A DNA stretch of 64,000 nt from Argopecten irradians (GCF_041381155.1 NC_091143.1:24455695-24519694); one strand, 5' to 3'; counted from the first letter of the stretch, positions 24,801 to 37,900 are shown. The notes: a model not told the origin generated them from the letters alone. Made by a program: numbers and translations.

Positions 24801-26997
24801 ATAAGGTTGGAGGAAGTGCAGTTACTCGGTAGTTAAAGAGGCTTGGAGGAAAAGGAATTGATAGAAAGTAATAAGTTTCTGAGGAAGGAAAAAGGTTGAT
24901 CAATATTTTTTGTTTTCCTTTACAGAACATATTTCAAGTTTCGTGGTTCACTAATTCAAATAATTCTTTGAATTAATTACTGTAATTAGAAATGTCAATG
25001 AATGCATGTCTAGTATTTTGCTGGTGTTAAGAAGTCACTGATTCCAGTGGAAACACCCAATTAACCACCAGTAATGTTTAATTGCTAAATGTATACAATA
25101 TACATGTACACCAGCTAGGACAAGTATTTTTTTGGTGTTTAAAAAAAACCCAGAACTATCAGACATTTGACAATGAAGATAATGTTTTTCAATATGCATT
25201 GTCTACAGAGAGAACAAGCAGCTCTACGACAACTAGAGGAACAAAGGAATCGTGAGGAGAAGCTTCGTCTACAACAGGAGACACGTGACATGTTAGATCT
25301 GTCTCTCAAACTCAAGATGAAGAAGAAAGCTAAGGCAGAACAGGAACAGTTGGCCTTTGACCTCAAGATCCTGGAGCAGCTTCTGGAGGAGTCTAGGAAT
25401 GAGGCCATGGAACAACTACAGAGAAAGGTAATGTTCATTCATTTAGCTCCTACATGTTATGTACCGTAATTACAATATGTCTTCAGTGATATTTTTTGTT
25501 TACTTTATCTTGCTAATTTTATATTCATCGCGCATATTGTATCAAAACTGCCACAGGCATGAAATTATAGACCGATTCTAGTCATAAACTTTTGTCTTTA
25601 GGTTATAGATTTAATATTTTGAAAACTTACTGTTTATATTAATTATACATTAAATTTTTAAGAGCATTAACTACATGTAATTATGTTCTACAGTGTTTTT
25701 ATCTAACTTCATTGAATTTTAATTAATCACATTTTACAATGACTTTTGAATGTTTGTCTGATCATGATAATTTAATATTTTAGCGAGAGCTACGAGAGGA
25801 GGATAAACGTTATCGTGAATATTTACGTAACTTAATGGAGGAAGAAAAGGTGAAGGAAGTTGAACTGGAGCGCCTTATCAATGAGGAGGTGGAGAAAATG
25901 TGGCAGAAACGTTTGGATCAATGGCGACTGGAGAGACAAGCTCGTAAAAAGTTACTAGAGGATGTCCTTAATGTTAGAGCTCAGCAAATCCAGGAGAGAT
26001 GTACGTATTGGGTGATGAAATTTCTAGCATTTAAAATTCTTAAATTCTGAACTTCATTAGTTACTATTCCAGTGTAAAAACTTAAGAAGTAAAGTAAGAT
26101 GGCAGTTTTTTTAATTCTAAATTCCATGTTTTTTTGTTGTATCTTATTTTTTTTGTTATTACCGATATTTCTTGTGTTTTTATCTAATTTTTGCGAAGAA
26201 CATTTCAAATCAATTTTGAAAAAATCAAACAAGGCCTAATCAGCAGATGAATGCTTTATCCACTGGTAATAGCTGTTTTATGAGAGGTGAAATGATATTG
26301 AATTACAAATTATGATGGTGGTAATATTTCATGCTTTATCAATCTATCCCATATTTTATCAAAATATAACATATACATTCATTATAAGTATTAATTGTGT
26401 TTTAATTAATAATCATAATTGTACTAGTCAAACCTGTCTATAAAGACCACACAAAGGCCCAAGACAAATGATCGTTATTGTCATGTGGTCTTTATTCAAA
26501 GATCACATTGTGTTCAAATTGACAATTTGTGACCCTTATAATATGATCTGATTAAGCAGGTGGTTTTAATACAGAGGTGAATGCTAAAGCAGGTTTGGCT
26601 GTATTGCATCCTGGACAGTTCTTTCCTAGTTTTGATAAAATGCCTCTTGATATTTTCAGTAATGGCTAATGATAGGAAACAGAGAGAAGCTGAATTAGAA
26701 CGCCAAGAACTTCTACGGACAATTGAAGAAAATAAGATTCTTGAACAAGAGAAAATGGAGAAGAACTGGAATAAAAATCGTGCTTATCAACGGGACCTCT
26801 CAGGACAAATTGCGTACAACAACCATCTCCGTGACCTTGAATTGCAACGTGAGGAGGAGGAATTCCGTCTTGGTATGCAGGCCGAGCGCGAGTACCAAGC
26901 TCGACTCATGGATTGTCTGGACAGTCCTGAATATGATAAACTTCATCCGATGCGCAGAGCTATGGCAGCTCGCAGTGCTCAACAGAACAAGCAGTGA
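18785..26997 (+). CDS. CFAP53: CFAP53 (CCDC11), cilia- and flagella-associated protein 53 (7 coding exons, complete)
   Basis: Exons: 18785-18853, 20874-21103, 21403-21576, 21990-22293, 25209-25427, 25784-26000, 26660-26997. All junctions are GT-AG and phases agree, giving 516 residues, close to the vertebrate length of about 514. The protein opens with a short basic tail and GPTP motif, then is almost entirely charged coiled coil of the trichohyalin/plectin-homology type. Family landmarks are RRERLRQMLQQEE, LEYVQEKYDQQFR followed by NQCEELR, MYARLWEEDR, RAYQRDLSGQIAYN, and a C-terminal LHPMRRAM. CFAP53 is known as an inner protein of ciliary doublet microtubules and a basal-body component, needed for nodal cilia and left-right patterning. 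ATG is doubled at 18785 and 18788; the first is used here. Intron 4 contains a 2.5-kb minisatellite derived from the exon 4 donor. Confidence 0.96.
18960..19085 (-). mobile_element. tRNA-derived SINE copy
   Basis: On the minus strand an A-box-like TTAGTAGAGCATTCAGC and a B-box-like GGGTTTGAACC are spaced as in a tRNA. It belongs to the same family as copies at 20300 and 58966. Confidence 0.55.
20040..20225 (+). mobile_element. tRNA-derived SINE copy, diverged
   Basis: Contains CAGTAGAGCATGTGGCTAG (A-box region), GGTTTCAAATCC (B-box) and the family tail TGTTACATTTTCTCC. The 5' end is diverged. It lies in CFAP53 intron 1. Confidence 0.55.
20300..20445 (+). mobile_element. tRNA-derived SINE copy
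   Basis: Head GTAGCAGGACTGGACTGG, A-box region GGTAGCTAAATCGGTAGAGC, B-box GTTCGAACCCTGG, and tail ACTCCCTCCTGTTACAC. The same head and tail recur at 58966-59095. It lies in CFAP53 intron 1. Confidence 0.7.
20874..21103 (+). CDS. CFAP53: CFAP53 exon 2
   Basis: Acceptor CTTTTTAG. Starts RARPPNVRPPEHLILERR and ends NIQDRRE plus two bases; phase 2 donor AAG|GTAAAT. Confidence 0.93.
21403..21576 (+). CDS. CFAP53: CFAP53 exon 3
   Basis: Acceptor TTGTTGTCAG. Encodes LRQMLQQEEAAYLREMDE through YVQEKYDQQF; donor CAG|GTAATT, phase 2. Confidence 0.94.
21990..22293 (+). CDS. CFAP53: CFAP53 exon 4
   Basis: Acceptor ATGTTACAG. Encodes NQCEELRSTLSKRQQDE through MYARLWEEDRLKKADREE to LKEEEAQLL. Donor CTG|GTGAGT, phase 0; the downstream minisatellite is built from this boundary. 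Confidence 0.94.
22300..24835. repeat. Minisatellite, ~35-bp unit, ~70 copies, seeded at the CFAP53 exon 4 donor
   Basis: Unit GGAGGAAGTGCAGTTACTG then GGTAGTTAATAAGGTT. The exon 4 boundary reads GAAGAAGCACAGTTACTG|GTGAGTATTAAGGGTT, which aligns along the whole unit. Copies differ mainly at GTG/GTGCAG versus GTGTAG and by occasional insertions (for example TATATATAG near 23000 and 23870). In most copies the donor GTGAGT has become GGTAGT, so the splice signal is weakened. The array lies wholly in intron 4. Confidence 0.95.
25209..25427 (+). CDS. CFAP53: CFAP53 exon 5
   Basis: Acceptor TTGTCTACAG. Encodes REQAALRQLEEQRNREEKL through LEESRNEAMEQLQRK, 73 residues. Donor AAG|GTAATG, phase 0. Confidence 0.93.
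25784..26000 (+). CDS. CFAP53: CFAP53 exon 6
   Basis: Acceptor AATATTTTAG. Encodes RELREEDKRYREYLRNLMEE through LDQWRLERQARKKLLEDVLN to QQIQER plus one base. Donor GAT|GTACGT, phase 1. Confidence 0.92.
26427..26560. repeat. Possible dispersed-repeat fragment in CFAP53 intron 6
   Basis: CAAACCTGTCTATAAAGACC is followed by an imperfect complement (TGTGGTCTTTATT) about 60 bases later. It resembles the ends of the TA-flanked small elements elsewhere in the window, but termini and duplication are not resolvable. Confidence 0.3.
26660..26997 (+). CDS. CFAP53: CFAP53 exon 7 (C-terminus)
   Basis: Acceptor ATATTTTCAG. Phase 1 entry gives LMANDRKQREAELERQELL, then RAYQRDLSGQIAYNNHLRDL and LHPMRRAMAARSAQQNKQ, TGA at 26995-26997. 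Confidence 0.95.
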
Positions 26998-27395
26998 TCG
27001 GCCAAATCTCACATCTGTTCTCAATTCAACAAATGTTCTTCATTCTTAAATATTAATGAATGATCTTTTGCAACAAAGAAATTATTTCTAAAAAAAGGTG
27101 GAAAGTTTTTATTATCTATTTTACTTTCAACCTTGTGTAAGAGAAAAGAAACTATAAAACATTTTCCACACATACAACAAGTTTACTTTGTATAAGTAGG
27201 TTCAGATAAAGAAGAAATATTTCTAAGGTTTAAAATATTATTTTTGCTATTACTTCGAAATGATATGATGTCCTGAAATACATTGTTTTATTTTTTTAAT
27301 TTATCAGTCGTAAGTTGCATGTATTTTTCTTACTTTTCATAAATTAATTAATTTACTGTGCAACGTTGGGATTAAATCTCAGGAGACCTAGTGGC

Positions 27396-28457
27396 AATAA
27401 ACTAAAATTAACTTGTTTTAGTTTTCTGTATTACTTACTGTTGATAAATAATGAGTAAATTGTTCTGTTGGTGAAGTATTTAAATTCTATTTATAGTGTC
27501 AAATCATGTCAATTAAAGAGCAGCCAAGTGTGACTTTGATCAGACAATAGTATCATGCTCTCATTATTACTAAACTAAATATTAAATACTGTTAAAAGCT
27601 AGCCTGTCTGTCTTATTTAATGCTCATCTTAATAGAATAAGGTTTTTTTTACACATGAGAGGTTTTGGTAAGCTTACTCATGAACATTATCAATAACTGC
27701 TAGTGCTTGTTTAACTATATCCAGACATGTTCAGGGCTCACTGCATCTTGAGTTAGCAGTTTGGGCCAACATTTATGAAAAATTGAATAACTTTATACAT
27801 GGTTGAGTGAACATGCATAATTAGTCTGGTTATAAAGAGGTACCATATTGTACATGTACCAATAGATTGTTGCATTCCAAGTTCAGGCCGATTTATTTTG
27901 TTATACAGATGTATGACATTTACATATAATACATATATAAATTGAGGGACATATGTCCCTGTAATGTCTGTGATATTGTAATGATTGTACAAAATTAAAT
28001 AAATATTCCTATTTAGTACTAATCTAATGGAATTCTTATTACACATTGTCCATAGTCTGTAGAGATTAGAGGGTTTAAGAGAATCTAAAATATTCTTGAG
28101 CTTTCCTCTAATATTGAAAAATGGATTCATGTTCTTAAAAACAATTTTGTTTTAAAATAAGGTTTTATAAAGTGATGAGTTGCTACTTCGTGACAACATC
28201 CATAACAACCTTAAAACATTTTTTCATCATGAAATATTTTTGTTTCATTTTGTACAACCATTATATTTTAGCTTATAACTCATTATGTATACCTGTATGG
28301 AGGTATCACTTTAATAAGACACTTACATCACATCCCTGTAAATGCCTTGTAATGGAAACATCATTGTTGTCCTCAGATGACACAGTGAATTAATGTAAAT
28401 AATAATTTACTGAAGTTATTATTAATTTGTACATAGCTGTATATATTGTGAAATAAA
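27396..28457 (+). terminator. CFAP53 3' UTR with candidate poly(A) signals
   Basis: AATAAA occurs at 27396-27401 and, in a cluster, at 28452-28457 downstream of the CFAP53 stop. Either could end the transcript; the sequence alone does not decide. The intervening DNA is AT-rich with no gene. Confidence 0.4.
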
Positions 28458-28794
28458 AATAAAAATGTTTCCATCCAAAATATAATATTGTTTTTAAATT
28501 AAGGTAAAAAGCATTAAGATAATATAGTCTGGCTTTCCCTGTAGATTATTTTATCAAAAAGGAAAACAAAAACCTGTGTTCATCAAAAGTTCTTTTGTTG
28601 TACCTGTATACATGTACCAATAAGATAATAGGATGAGGAAACTAGGAAATGCACATGTTAATAACCTCATCTGCATCTGATCGGGGTCAGTAACAAAACT
28701 TGTACCTCTAATTGACTAAATAATTCAAGTCTGCTAGGTAGTTGAAAAATAAATTATTTGACAAACAAATTATCGACCCCAGAGACACAAAATT

Positions 28795-29130
28795 ATCAGT
28801 TTGTCATCTAAGAGTCACACAATTAACAAGCCATTTCAAGGTCATCAAATATCATCAAGTCACCTCAAGGTCACCAAATATGATCAAGTCATCTCAAGGC
28901 CACAAATACCAACAAGTCATCTCAAGGTCATCAAATATCATCAAGTCACCTCAAGGTCACCAAATATAATTTCATCCCAAGGTCACCAAATACCAACAAG
29001 TCATCTCAAGGCCACAAATACCAACAAGTTATCCCAAGGTCTCAAATACCAACAAGTTACCTCAAGGTCACAAATACCAACAAGTTATCCCAAGGTCACC
29101 AACTATTAATAAGTCGTCCCAAATACACAG
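28795..29130. repeat. Minisatellite, imperfect 27-36 bp unit
   Basis: About ten copies of a theme CAAGTCATCTCAAGGTCACC followed by AAATAYCAWCAA, alternating longer and shorter forms. It lies about 350 bp beyond the last CFAP53 poly(A) candidate and decays until about 29260. Confidence 0.85.
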
Positions 29131-29741
29131 AATATCAAAACCTTCCTTGAGTCACCATATATTGATCAGTAAATCATCTAAGATTTACTATTGAATATCA
29201 ACAAGTTATACCTAACGTAAAGTCAGCAAATGTATTATCATCAAGTCATCCCAAGATATCAAAAGCCATCCCATTTTGATCTGTAAGGAGAGTAATTATG
29301 CAAAAAGAAGTAACTCATAGATGAGAAGTTGAATGCAGCCATATCACAGTCATCAGGAGTCACCAAGTATTGGGTCTAAGATTGGTAAAATAGATTATGT
29401 TAACCTTCATCTAAATGACTTTCACTTGTATTTATAGTTAAAGAAGTCTCTGATGTTGTTCCTGTGGATGAAGGCCTACCAGGTTGGTTCATGGTCCAAT
29501 TTCAAAGAAATTTATACTAGTAAAACATCTTCACACAGCCTTTTTATAATTATAACAGACATCAGGCCAAGTTAGCCTCTTGCAAGGCGTATAATCAGAT
29601 AAAATTTTCATCTTACCAGTGGATACATCAACAGATTCACTTACTAGTGAATAGTGTGCAGTGTTTACCATGCAGTTATGTAAAGTAAGATGGTGACTTG
29701 GATAGTAAGCTGCAGAAAGTTTCCTCGACAAAGGCTATATA

Positions 29742-30254
29742 TGATTGTTACAAGCTAACATACGTATCGGCTAGCCGATTGTTGTTGATTGTTAATGATC
29801 TCAAACACACTAATTACTTATTGTGACAATTTTAAACAAATAGATTCAAATCTTTTTTAAATGCTCCTGATTACTATTCATGTGTAATATCTCATAACAT
29901 TGACATGTGCACGGAGTACGGCGGACCGGACTGCCGATGTTTTAGACATCTGCAAGATATTTTTGTTTCAGGTTAAGGTGGCCAATAAAAGAAAACAAAC
30001 ACGATGCGGTTTTAATATGTTATTTTTTCTTAATACAACACTTCTTTGTGCAAGTTGTCAAGCATTTTAGGGGAATATTTTGCATTGAAATTGTCACCTT
30101 CATACAACGATTTTGGGACTCCCTGGACATCGTTTTTTCCCAAAATTTTTGATGCGCAAAATATACTGATAGTAGATTTTTTTCAGCATTTTCAGCCCTA
30201 AAAAGTACCTGCGCAAATTACACTGGTGCGCAAATTATACAAGTTTTTACGGTA
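29742..30254 (+). repeat. Dispersed repeat, copy A of an inverted pair
   Basis: About 510 bp matching 58198-58689 in the opposite orientation. Shared blocks include TGTGCACGGAGTACGGCGGA, GGCCAATAAAAGAAAACAAA, and an end rich in GCGCAAATTATAC with AGTTTTTACGGTA. It is a non-coding dispersed element. Confidence 0.85.
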
Positions 30255-33200
30255 GCCAAATAGTTGGAAATTAGAGACTGTATATTTCAATACATGTATT
30301 CTAAATCTTCTTGCTGGATGACCCATTATTTTGATGAAGTCATATAGATGTGCATAAGAGTTGATGAAATGAGAACAAAACAATAAGTGATGGTAAAAAT
30401 AGATAATTTATTGCTTTTAACATAAGAAATGTTTTATAATCACATATGTATAATATATAGAATCATTGGACCGTTGATCTGTAACAGTATATAATAATTC
30501 TGTAGTAAACAATAGGAACATCTATCTACAGATGCATAGACACATTTCTGGGCATCAACTGACCCCAAACTTCTTAAACAGAGAAAAAAAATCATCAATA
30601 GTAAAAACAAGAAAACAATTAAATAATTTCCCTAAATGGGTATGCTATATACATAACCGGTGTAGTTATTATTGTAATTTGTAAACAGGTCTGATCTAAG
30701 GAAACTAACTAATTATTGTAGTTAGTAGTCGTGCAGCAGTGCTATTCCCTCATAATCTGACATAGGCCTTTAGTTTACAAAACAGAAATGCTATTTCCTA
30801 ATTCAGTGACATTTTTTTTGAATTTTTTTTTTATACCTATGTCATGAAATAACAAATTCAATTATTTAGCATTGGAAAAAATTCCAGATGATTTGTGTTT
30901 TTTTTGGGAGTTACTTTCAATACATCAAATGCAATATCAGTAGTTAAGATGAAGAAATCTCATAACAAACTAGTGACCTACTTTCTGACCTCATCTGGTT
31001 CATGACAAGCGTGTGACCTATTTTCTTATCTTATTGGGTCAATAACAAGTTACTGACCTACTTTCTGACAGCATCTTGTTTGTAACAAACTAGAGACACA
31101 ATTTCTGATTACATCTTATTTGGATCATAATCATTGACCAGTAAGCTAGTGACTTCATTATTTCTTAGGTAACATGTGGGGTTTAATGACCTTATTTCTA
31201 ACCACATGAATCTGAACCATAAACAGCCTTAGTGACCTAATTATTTCTTACCTTATAAGGGCCATAAGAAAATAGTGATTTCATCACTGATCTCATATAC
31301 ATCTGGCATAAAATACAAAGACTTATTTCTGAATCATTTTATCCATCATTGACCTTTATCATAGTATAAGCTAGTAAGAATTTTCTGATCTACCCTGATC
31401 CATTATCGGTAGTTATTTCTTATCAAAAATGGCCCATACCAAGCTTATAAGCTGGCACCTCCTTTTAGATCATTATCTTGCCAATAAACAATAGTTACCT
31501 TATTTCTGAGAAAGTGTTTTCCAATTAACATTAGATTCATGAAATAATTTCAGACAAACAAAGGTTTAAAAATTTCATTTTTCTTCTAAATGCACATAAG
31601 CTTGTGACATAGCTTCAATTTCATATCATTCCAAACACAAAAAAAGTTTCTTTCCCTTTTAACTCCAATCAATCTCAATATTAAGAGACCAATCTTTTTG
31701 TTCAGGTAAAATAGAACATAAGATAAAAATGTCGATTCTGTGAGAAAAATATTGATATTTTATAAAAGGAAAATATCAATAACGCTCTGTACAAAAGAAA
31801 TGAATGTCTGTGAATCTGTACATCTTAATGTAACAATCAATGACACATGTAACGAAACATAACAAACTTAATTACTACAGACATTAATCAACACCAAAAG
31901 ACATTAAAAATCAATTGTCCTCTCTGTTATCATTAATATTGAGCACATGGTAACATCCCTAGTGTATAGCGATAAATTATAGATCTTAACATTGTGATCA
32001 GAAAACGTCTAGGAATTAAGTCTAAATTACAGACTGTTATAGGGCTTTTATCATCCACAGATTATAATTTATAGGCTTGGGGATATATATGTAATTTACC
32101 TCTTCTGACAGGAAAAGAATTTAGGAGGTGAGAAAAGATTTTTTTAAATATACACGTAGTTTGGTAAAGTTGGCTTTAATATGAAACTACAATAATCAAG
32201 AACAATCTGACATATAATCATTCTAAAACTCCCCAGTCCTATGTACTGTAGAAAACATACAGAATCAGAATAATCTGTCGAGGACGATACAGCAGAACAG
32301 TTTTAAGGCAGCTAAATAAAAGCTTTGTACATTTCTAGATATGACAATACCATTGAACAAGATGTATACTCTATACAGCAGTACCTCAAGCAATCAGAAT
32401 AAAGTCTGAGCATTTGTACATATTAATTACATTTTGTATGTTTAACGCTATGATATGTTGGATTATACCTGAACACATTTCCAGTAAAATCAAAATTATA
32501 TATGGAATAAACATCATTATAAACAAATGAAATAATTAAATATAAGCTATATATCATCTGTGAAAGTAAACCTGAAAAAAATCTTTCATCTAATAAAATG
32601 TTTATGTAAATATCAATTTATGAATAATTTTTGCATTATATCTATATCTGAGAAAATTATAGCCTCAGTAGAGGTCTCCAACAAAAATCAAAGTTAGCGA
32701 TATTTCAATCATCTTTAAAAGAGATTACATAGTTGCTCTAATTCGGTATCTATATCCAATATGTAACGGACAGAACCAAATTAAAACTAACTCTAGCCCT
32801 TATTCACCAAAACATATGCAACAAAATCCTGTTTTTACAGAGTTAGGCTTATAACTTAATGACCATTTCTATTGAAACATAGCCCCTGCAGTAAAATTCT
32901 ACAAACAAAAGTAATATGATGTATATTTCATCTTAAGATATTCTGTATTGCTCCAAATCAAAATGTAAAGAAATGGTGGAAAATCTAGCTATTACATAAA
33001 ACGCAATAAAACAGACAGTTATATGTTAGGTAATCTCTCTCTCCTACAGCAACACATGTGTAGAGCTGGATATTATATTTCATTATCATCTATCTATTTA
33101 CAAACTGGATTGCACAATATATCTTCTTAAAAATCTATATATATTTGTTAAAGATCTTAAGAAATTTTGTAGGTACTTATGAATATTTGTAGCATTTCCT

Positions 33201-33589
33201 ACATATATATATATCATATATAAAACTTGCTCATCTGCACAGATTTTACAAGAGTGGAAATTATATTTTTAACTCGTTACATTTTCACCTTGTCTCTACT
33301 GATTTCACTTTCACCTAAATATAGAATATTTCTATACCTGTCCAAAATACCCGTAAGCCCCTCTCTGTCACCATCATATATACATAATAGAATACCTTCT
33401 GTCACCCATTTAAACAAACATTATCAGTAATTTTAAGGGAGATATCTCTTCTAATATAACATACCAATAATATTAACATATAAGAATATATACATGCAAA
33501 ATTTGGATTCGGTTTGGTCTTTGGATTAAGGTAGTACATATTATACCATTAAGTAGCACTACAGTAGCTATGGAAGTTTATCAGGTTAT
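30255..33589. other. Intergenic or 3' UTR stretch with an old degenerate tandem repeat
   Basis: Lies between the tails of CFAP53 and the ATP8B-class gene. From about 30955 to 31500 there are diverged copies, roughly 45-60 bp apart, of AACAAACTAGTGACCTA and TTTCTGACCTCAT. The remainder is AT-rich with no coding signal. Confidence 0.5.
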
Positions 33590-34990
33590 ACAGGTATATC
33601 TCTCTCATAAGCTTTCATAAACAGGTAACTTTATCTAGGGTAAGCTTTCTTTACATAGTCTTTACAGGTGAGTTAATCTGGAAAGCTTTCATAAACAGGT
33701 AAGTTAATCTAGGGTGAGCTTTCTTTATACTGACTTTGCAGATAAGTTAATCTGTAAATTTAAAGCTTTCATAAACAGGTAAGTTAATCTAGGGTAAGCT
33801 TTCTTTACATAGTCTTTACAGGTGAGTTAATCTGGAAAGCTTTCATAAACAGGTAAGTTAATCTAGGGTGAGCTTTCTTTATACTGACTTTGCAGATAAG
33901 TTAATCTGGAAATTTAAAGCTTTCATAAACAGGTAAGTTAATCTAGGGTAAGCTTTCTTTACATAGTCTTTACAGGTGAGTTAATCTGGAAAGCTTTCAT
34001 AAACAGGTAATTTTATCTAGGGTAAGCTTTCTTTACATAGTTTTTACAGGTGAGTTAATCTGGAAAGCTTTCATAAACAGGTAAGTTAATCTAGGGTGAA
34101 CTTTCTTTATACTGACTTTGCAGATAAGTTAATCTGGAAAGCTTTCATAAACAGGTAAGTTAATCTAGGGTGAACTTTCTTTATACTGACTTTGCAGATA
34201 AGTTAATCTGGAAAGCTTTCATAAACAGGTAAGTTAATCTAGGTTAAGCTTTCTTTATACTGACTTTGCAGGTAAGTTAATCTGGAAAGCTTTCATAAAC
34301 AGGTAAGTTAATCTAGGGTAAGCTTTCTTTATACTGACTTTGCAGGTAATTTAATCTGGAAAGCTTTCATAAACAGGTAAGTTAATCTAGGGTAAGCTTT
34401 CTTTACATAGTCTTTACAGGTGAGTTAATCTGGAAAGCTTTCATAAACAGGTAAGTTAATCTAGGGTAAGCTTTCTTTACATAGTCTTTACAGGTGAGTT
34501 AATCTGGAAAGCTTTCATAAACAGGTAATTTTATCTAGGGTAAGCTTTCTTTACATAGTTTTTACAGGTGAGTTAATCTGGAAAGCTTTCATAAACAGGT
34601 AAGTTAATCTAGGGTGAACTTTCTTCATACTGACTTTGCAGATAAGTTAATCTGGAAAGCTTTCATAAACAGGTAAGTTAATCTAGGGTGAACTTTCTTT
34701 ATACTGACTTTGCAGATAAGTTAATCTGGAAAGCTTTCATAAACAGGTAAGTTAATCTAGGGTAAGCTTTCTTTATACTGACTTTGCAGGTAAGTTAATC
34801 TGGAAAGCTTTCATAAACAGGTAAGTTAATCTAGGGTAAGCTTTCTTTATACTGACTTTGCAGGTAAGTTAATCTGGAAAGCTTTCATAAACAGGTAACT
34901 TAATCTAACGTTAGCTTTCTTTATATAGACTTTTAAGTTTATTTGAAAAGCTTTCATATACTGCTAAGTTTATCAAGGCCAGCTTTTGGG
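33590..34990. repeat. Minisatellite, ~74-bp dimeric unit with splice-like motifs
   Basis: Each unit joins two related halves: CAGGTAAGTTAATCTAGGG + TAAGCTTTCTTTACATAG and CAGGTGAGTTAATCTGG + AAAGCTTTCATAAACAG, about 17 copies. On the plus strand each half presents a pyrimidine-rich run ending in CAG directly followed by GTAAGT or GTGAGT. No plus-strand gene is recognised around it. Copies decay after 34900. Confidence 0.92.
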
Positions 34991-37900
34991 AAATCTGGGT
35001 AATATATAAGGGTAAGTTTATCTTGGTAAGCTTTCAGATACTAAAGTAGATGAGTTTTCGTATACGGGTAGGTTTATTAACTTTTTTTTAGAAGATTTAC
35101 TTTACAAAAAAATAGATAACTTAAGAATAAAAAGTATTTCCTTTACAGTTTGATCCTTGCTCTGAATAAAACAATGAGAGATCTATTGAATGGCAGTGTC
35201 CAACAGTGTATGATTCCAACACAACATCTAAAGTTACACTCATTGTATTAGGTTTTTTGCCCACAAATGAAAATTGTTGATATTTAATATATCGAATTAG
35301 TTTGCATAACCACATGAGGGGAATTGAGGGGATACAGATCTAGATCTGAAATGTTAGAACTAGATGGTCGATCTTCAGCCATTTTGCTAGCTTAAAGTAC
35401 ATTAAACTCACATATTGATATTTGATGGATAAGTTCAATCCCTTCGAATGAAATTAATTTGGTCCATTGTGTAATTCAACACTCACTGCTGAACTTTCTC
35501 AGAGGAAATGTTATGGTATCCTTGGCGCCATGTGAAATGATCTTATCAAATAACATAACATCGCGGTTCACTCTAGAAATCCAGAAAAGGTGTAAGAAAA
35601 AGAGGAGAGTGAATCACACTTCGTTAGTTGTACTGATTACCATGTTGTGGGTAGAATAGTAGATTGGTAATTTGATGGATTATAGACAAGGGCTACCATT
35701 GGACAAGATGGGGCAGACTAGGGTAGCTCTACTATCCTATATACAATAAAGAGGTAAGGGTAAAACAGGTAAAATAATGGGAATCTTTAAAAGATTTCAT
35801 GTCACATAAATTAAAACATTTTCCATTCAATGGAAGGACTGACTGTTCCACAAGAGATTTCATCTAATTCCAGACAAACAACTTAAATACAGTAATAAAT
35901 AAACAATAGTACTGATGTTTGTATCCTATTCAGCATAAATAATGAGCAGTTATTGGTCAAGTCAATTAACACACACCTCAATAAACTATTATATTAAAAC
36001 AAGACAAATGAATGATATTTTCAATTTCACAATCGGAAATCAAGAGTCAAAATCAAAACTTTCACAATGTAGTTTTCCTATTAAGAGGAGATAATGAGAA
36101 GATATTTTTCAAAGAAGCAAATGTTTATCTATATTTAATATTCAATATTTATAATCTTCACTAAATTATTTGTATTTCAACACCTAAATATTCTACTTTC
36201 ATTAACAATAGATTTGTTACTCCTTCTTATATTAGAATGAAACTATATAATATTATATTTTCAACACAATTTTAAAATTGTAAGCAATAAATACTAAGTC
36301 AAGAACAATCTTAATTCAGCTCTATTCTATGATTGAAAGACTACAGTGCTATTATTTGTGCATTAGGAGAAATAATGTGATTTAGGCATTCCTATTATCA
36401 AGAATTTGTCTTGTTTTACACATTTTTATACATAACTGTCATCAATTTGTAAAATATTAGAATTATCCATATTTATTGAGCTTTATGATGTTGGTCCCTA
36501 CAATACCGGTATGTCATATTTTGTATAAAAATAAGACTCTTTTATGGCAGATTTAAGCCCCAAATCTAAAAATGGGGAGATAAACTAGTTAAAAAATTCA
36601 CTTTTAAAACTTGGTATTATAATAAACTCAGCAACTGAGTTATTAAACATTATCCAAATACGAGTGGAAATAGTAAACAATTTGACATGTATATATATAT
36701 ATGCATACTTTTAAATCTAATGAAAACTTGAAACTAATAATTTTTTAGAGAGAATTGTGTAAATAAAGATACATTTTTAGATTTAAGATCAATTATGTAT
36801 TTTTTTCCCAAAATTTGTTTTCTTCTTGGGACAAAGTATGAAATAATATTTCAATCAATTCTACGAAAAAGCGACTATTAACTAAGAAAATAAAGCAACA
36901 AAAGCATTACTAGATGATAAAGAAATATGAACACTATATGATATCTATGACTAGTGATCAAAGTAGAAATCTGTATGTATAAAGCAGGTTATATATATTA
37001 CAGCAGCTATTCTCGGCACAGTTAAACATATAAATTGTCAAAAGAAATAAAAAGATTCAGGATATTTTAAGAACACAGCTACCTCATTGATATACATGTT
37101 GTAAAATCATGTCTCATCCTGTTCACTTCTTCATCAGTGAAATTGTAAAAGACAAAAAAAAAGGTAACTTTATGGTTCAGCTGATAAAAAGGTCAAAATT
37201 GACATACCATTACAGAGATGAATAATTGTAGATGTAACACAACAAATCAACTTGGCTAGGTTATGGTTAGTTTCCATGGAATCAAACAAACACAATTCAA
37301 ACAATTTCAAAACTACTTTTTTCCAATTAATTAAACATTCCTTGATACATTCAACTTTAAAAATTCTTTAGAAATTGTAAAACATTTGGAATTAACAGAT
37401 GAATACTATAACATTAAACTCTTAAAATGTATCATGGCAGTAGTGAAGAAACTATGGCTATGACCTTATGACCTTTGTGGCGTTGATTGGTCACCACTGA
37501 TGAATCCAGTGTGGACGGATGGAAACACTAGAGATGAAATCTGATGAGAGGACAAGGAATACAGAAAGAAGATACAGATAAACTATACACCAAATTTTTT
37601 CTTGGCTACTTAATTTCGCGATTTCAGTTTCAAATCAAAATCACAGATATTGATTTTTGCAGATCCTAAACCTGAATTGAAATATCTTTTAACAATATTA
37701 AAGTTAATAATTTGCAGAGATAATCTGTTTTGAAATTACCTTTAATAAGGCGAAACTTGTAAAAATATGCATGCAAAATAGAGTTGGTTTGCAGTATCTA
37801 TGGTTACCCAAACAAGTGTTGTACCAGGTACGTTTGTTGTGAAGGCTGAAGTGATGATCTGTGATCCTCTTTACCCATATAAAATCTAACATCCATACAT

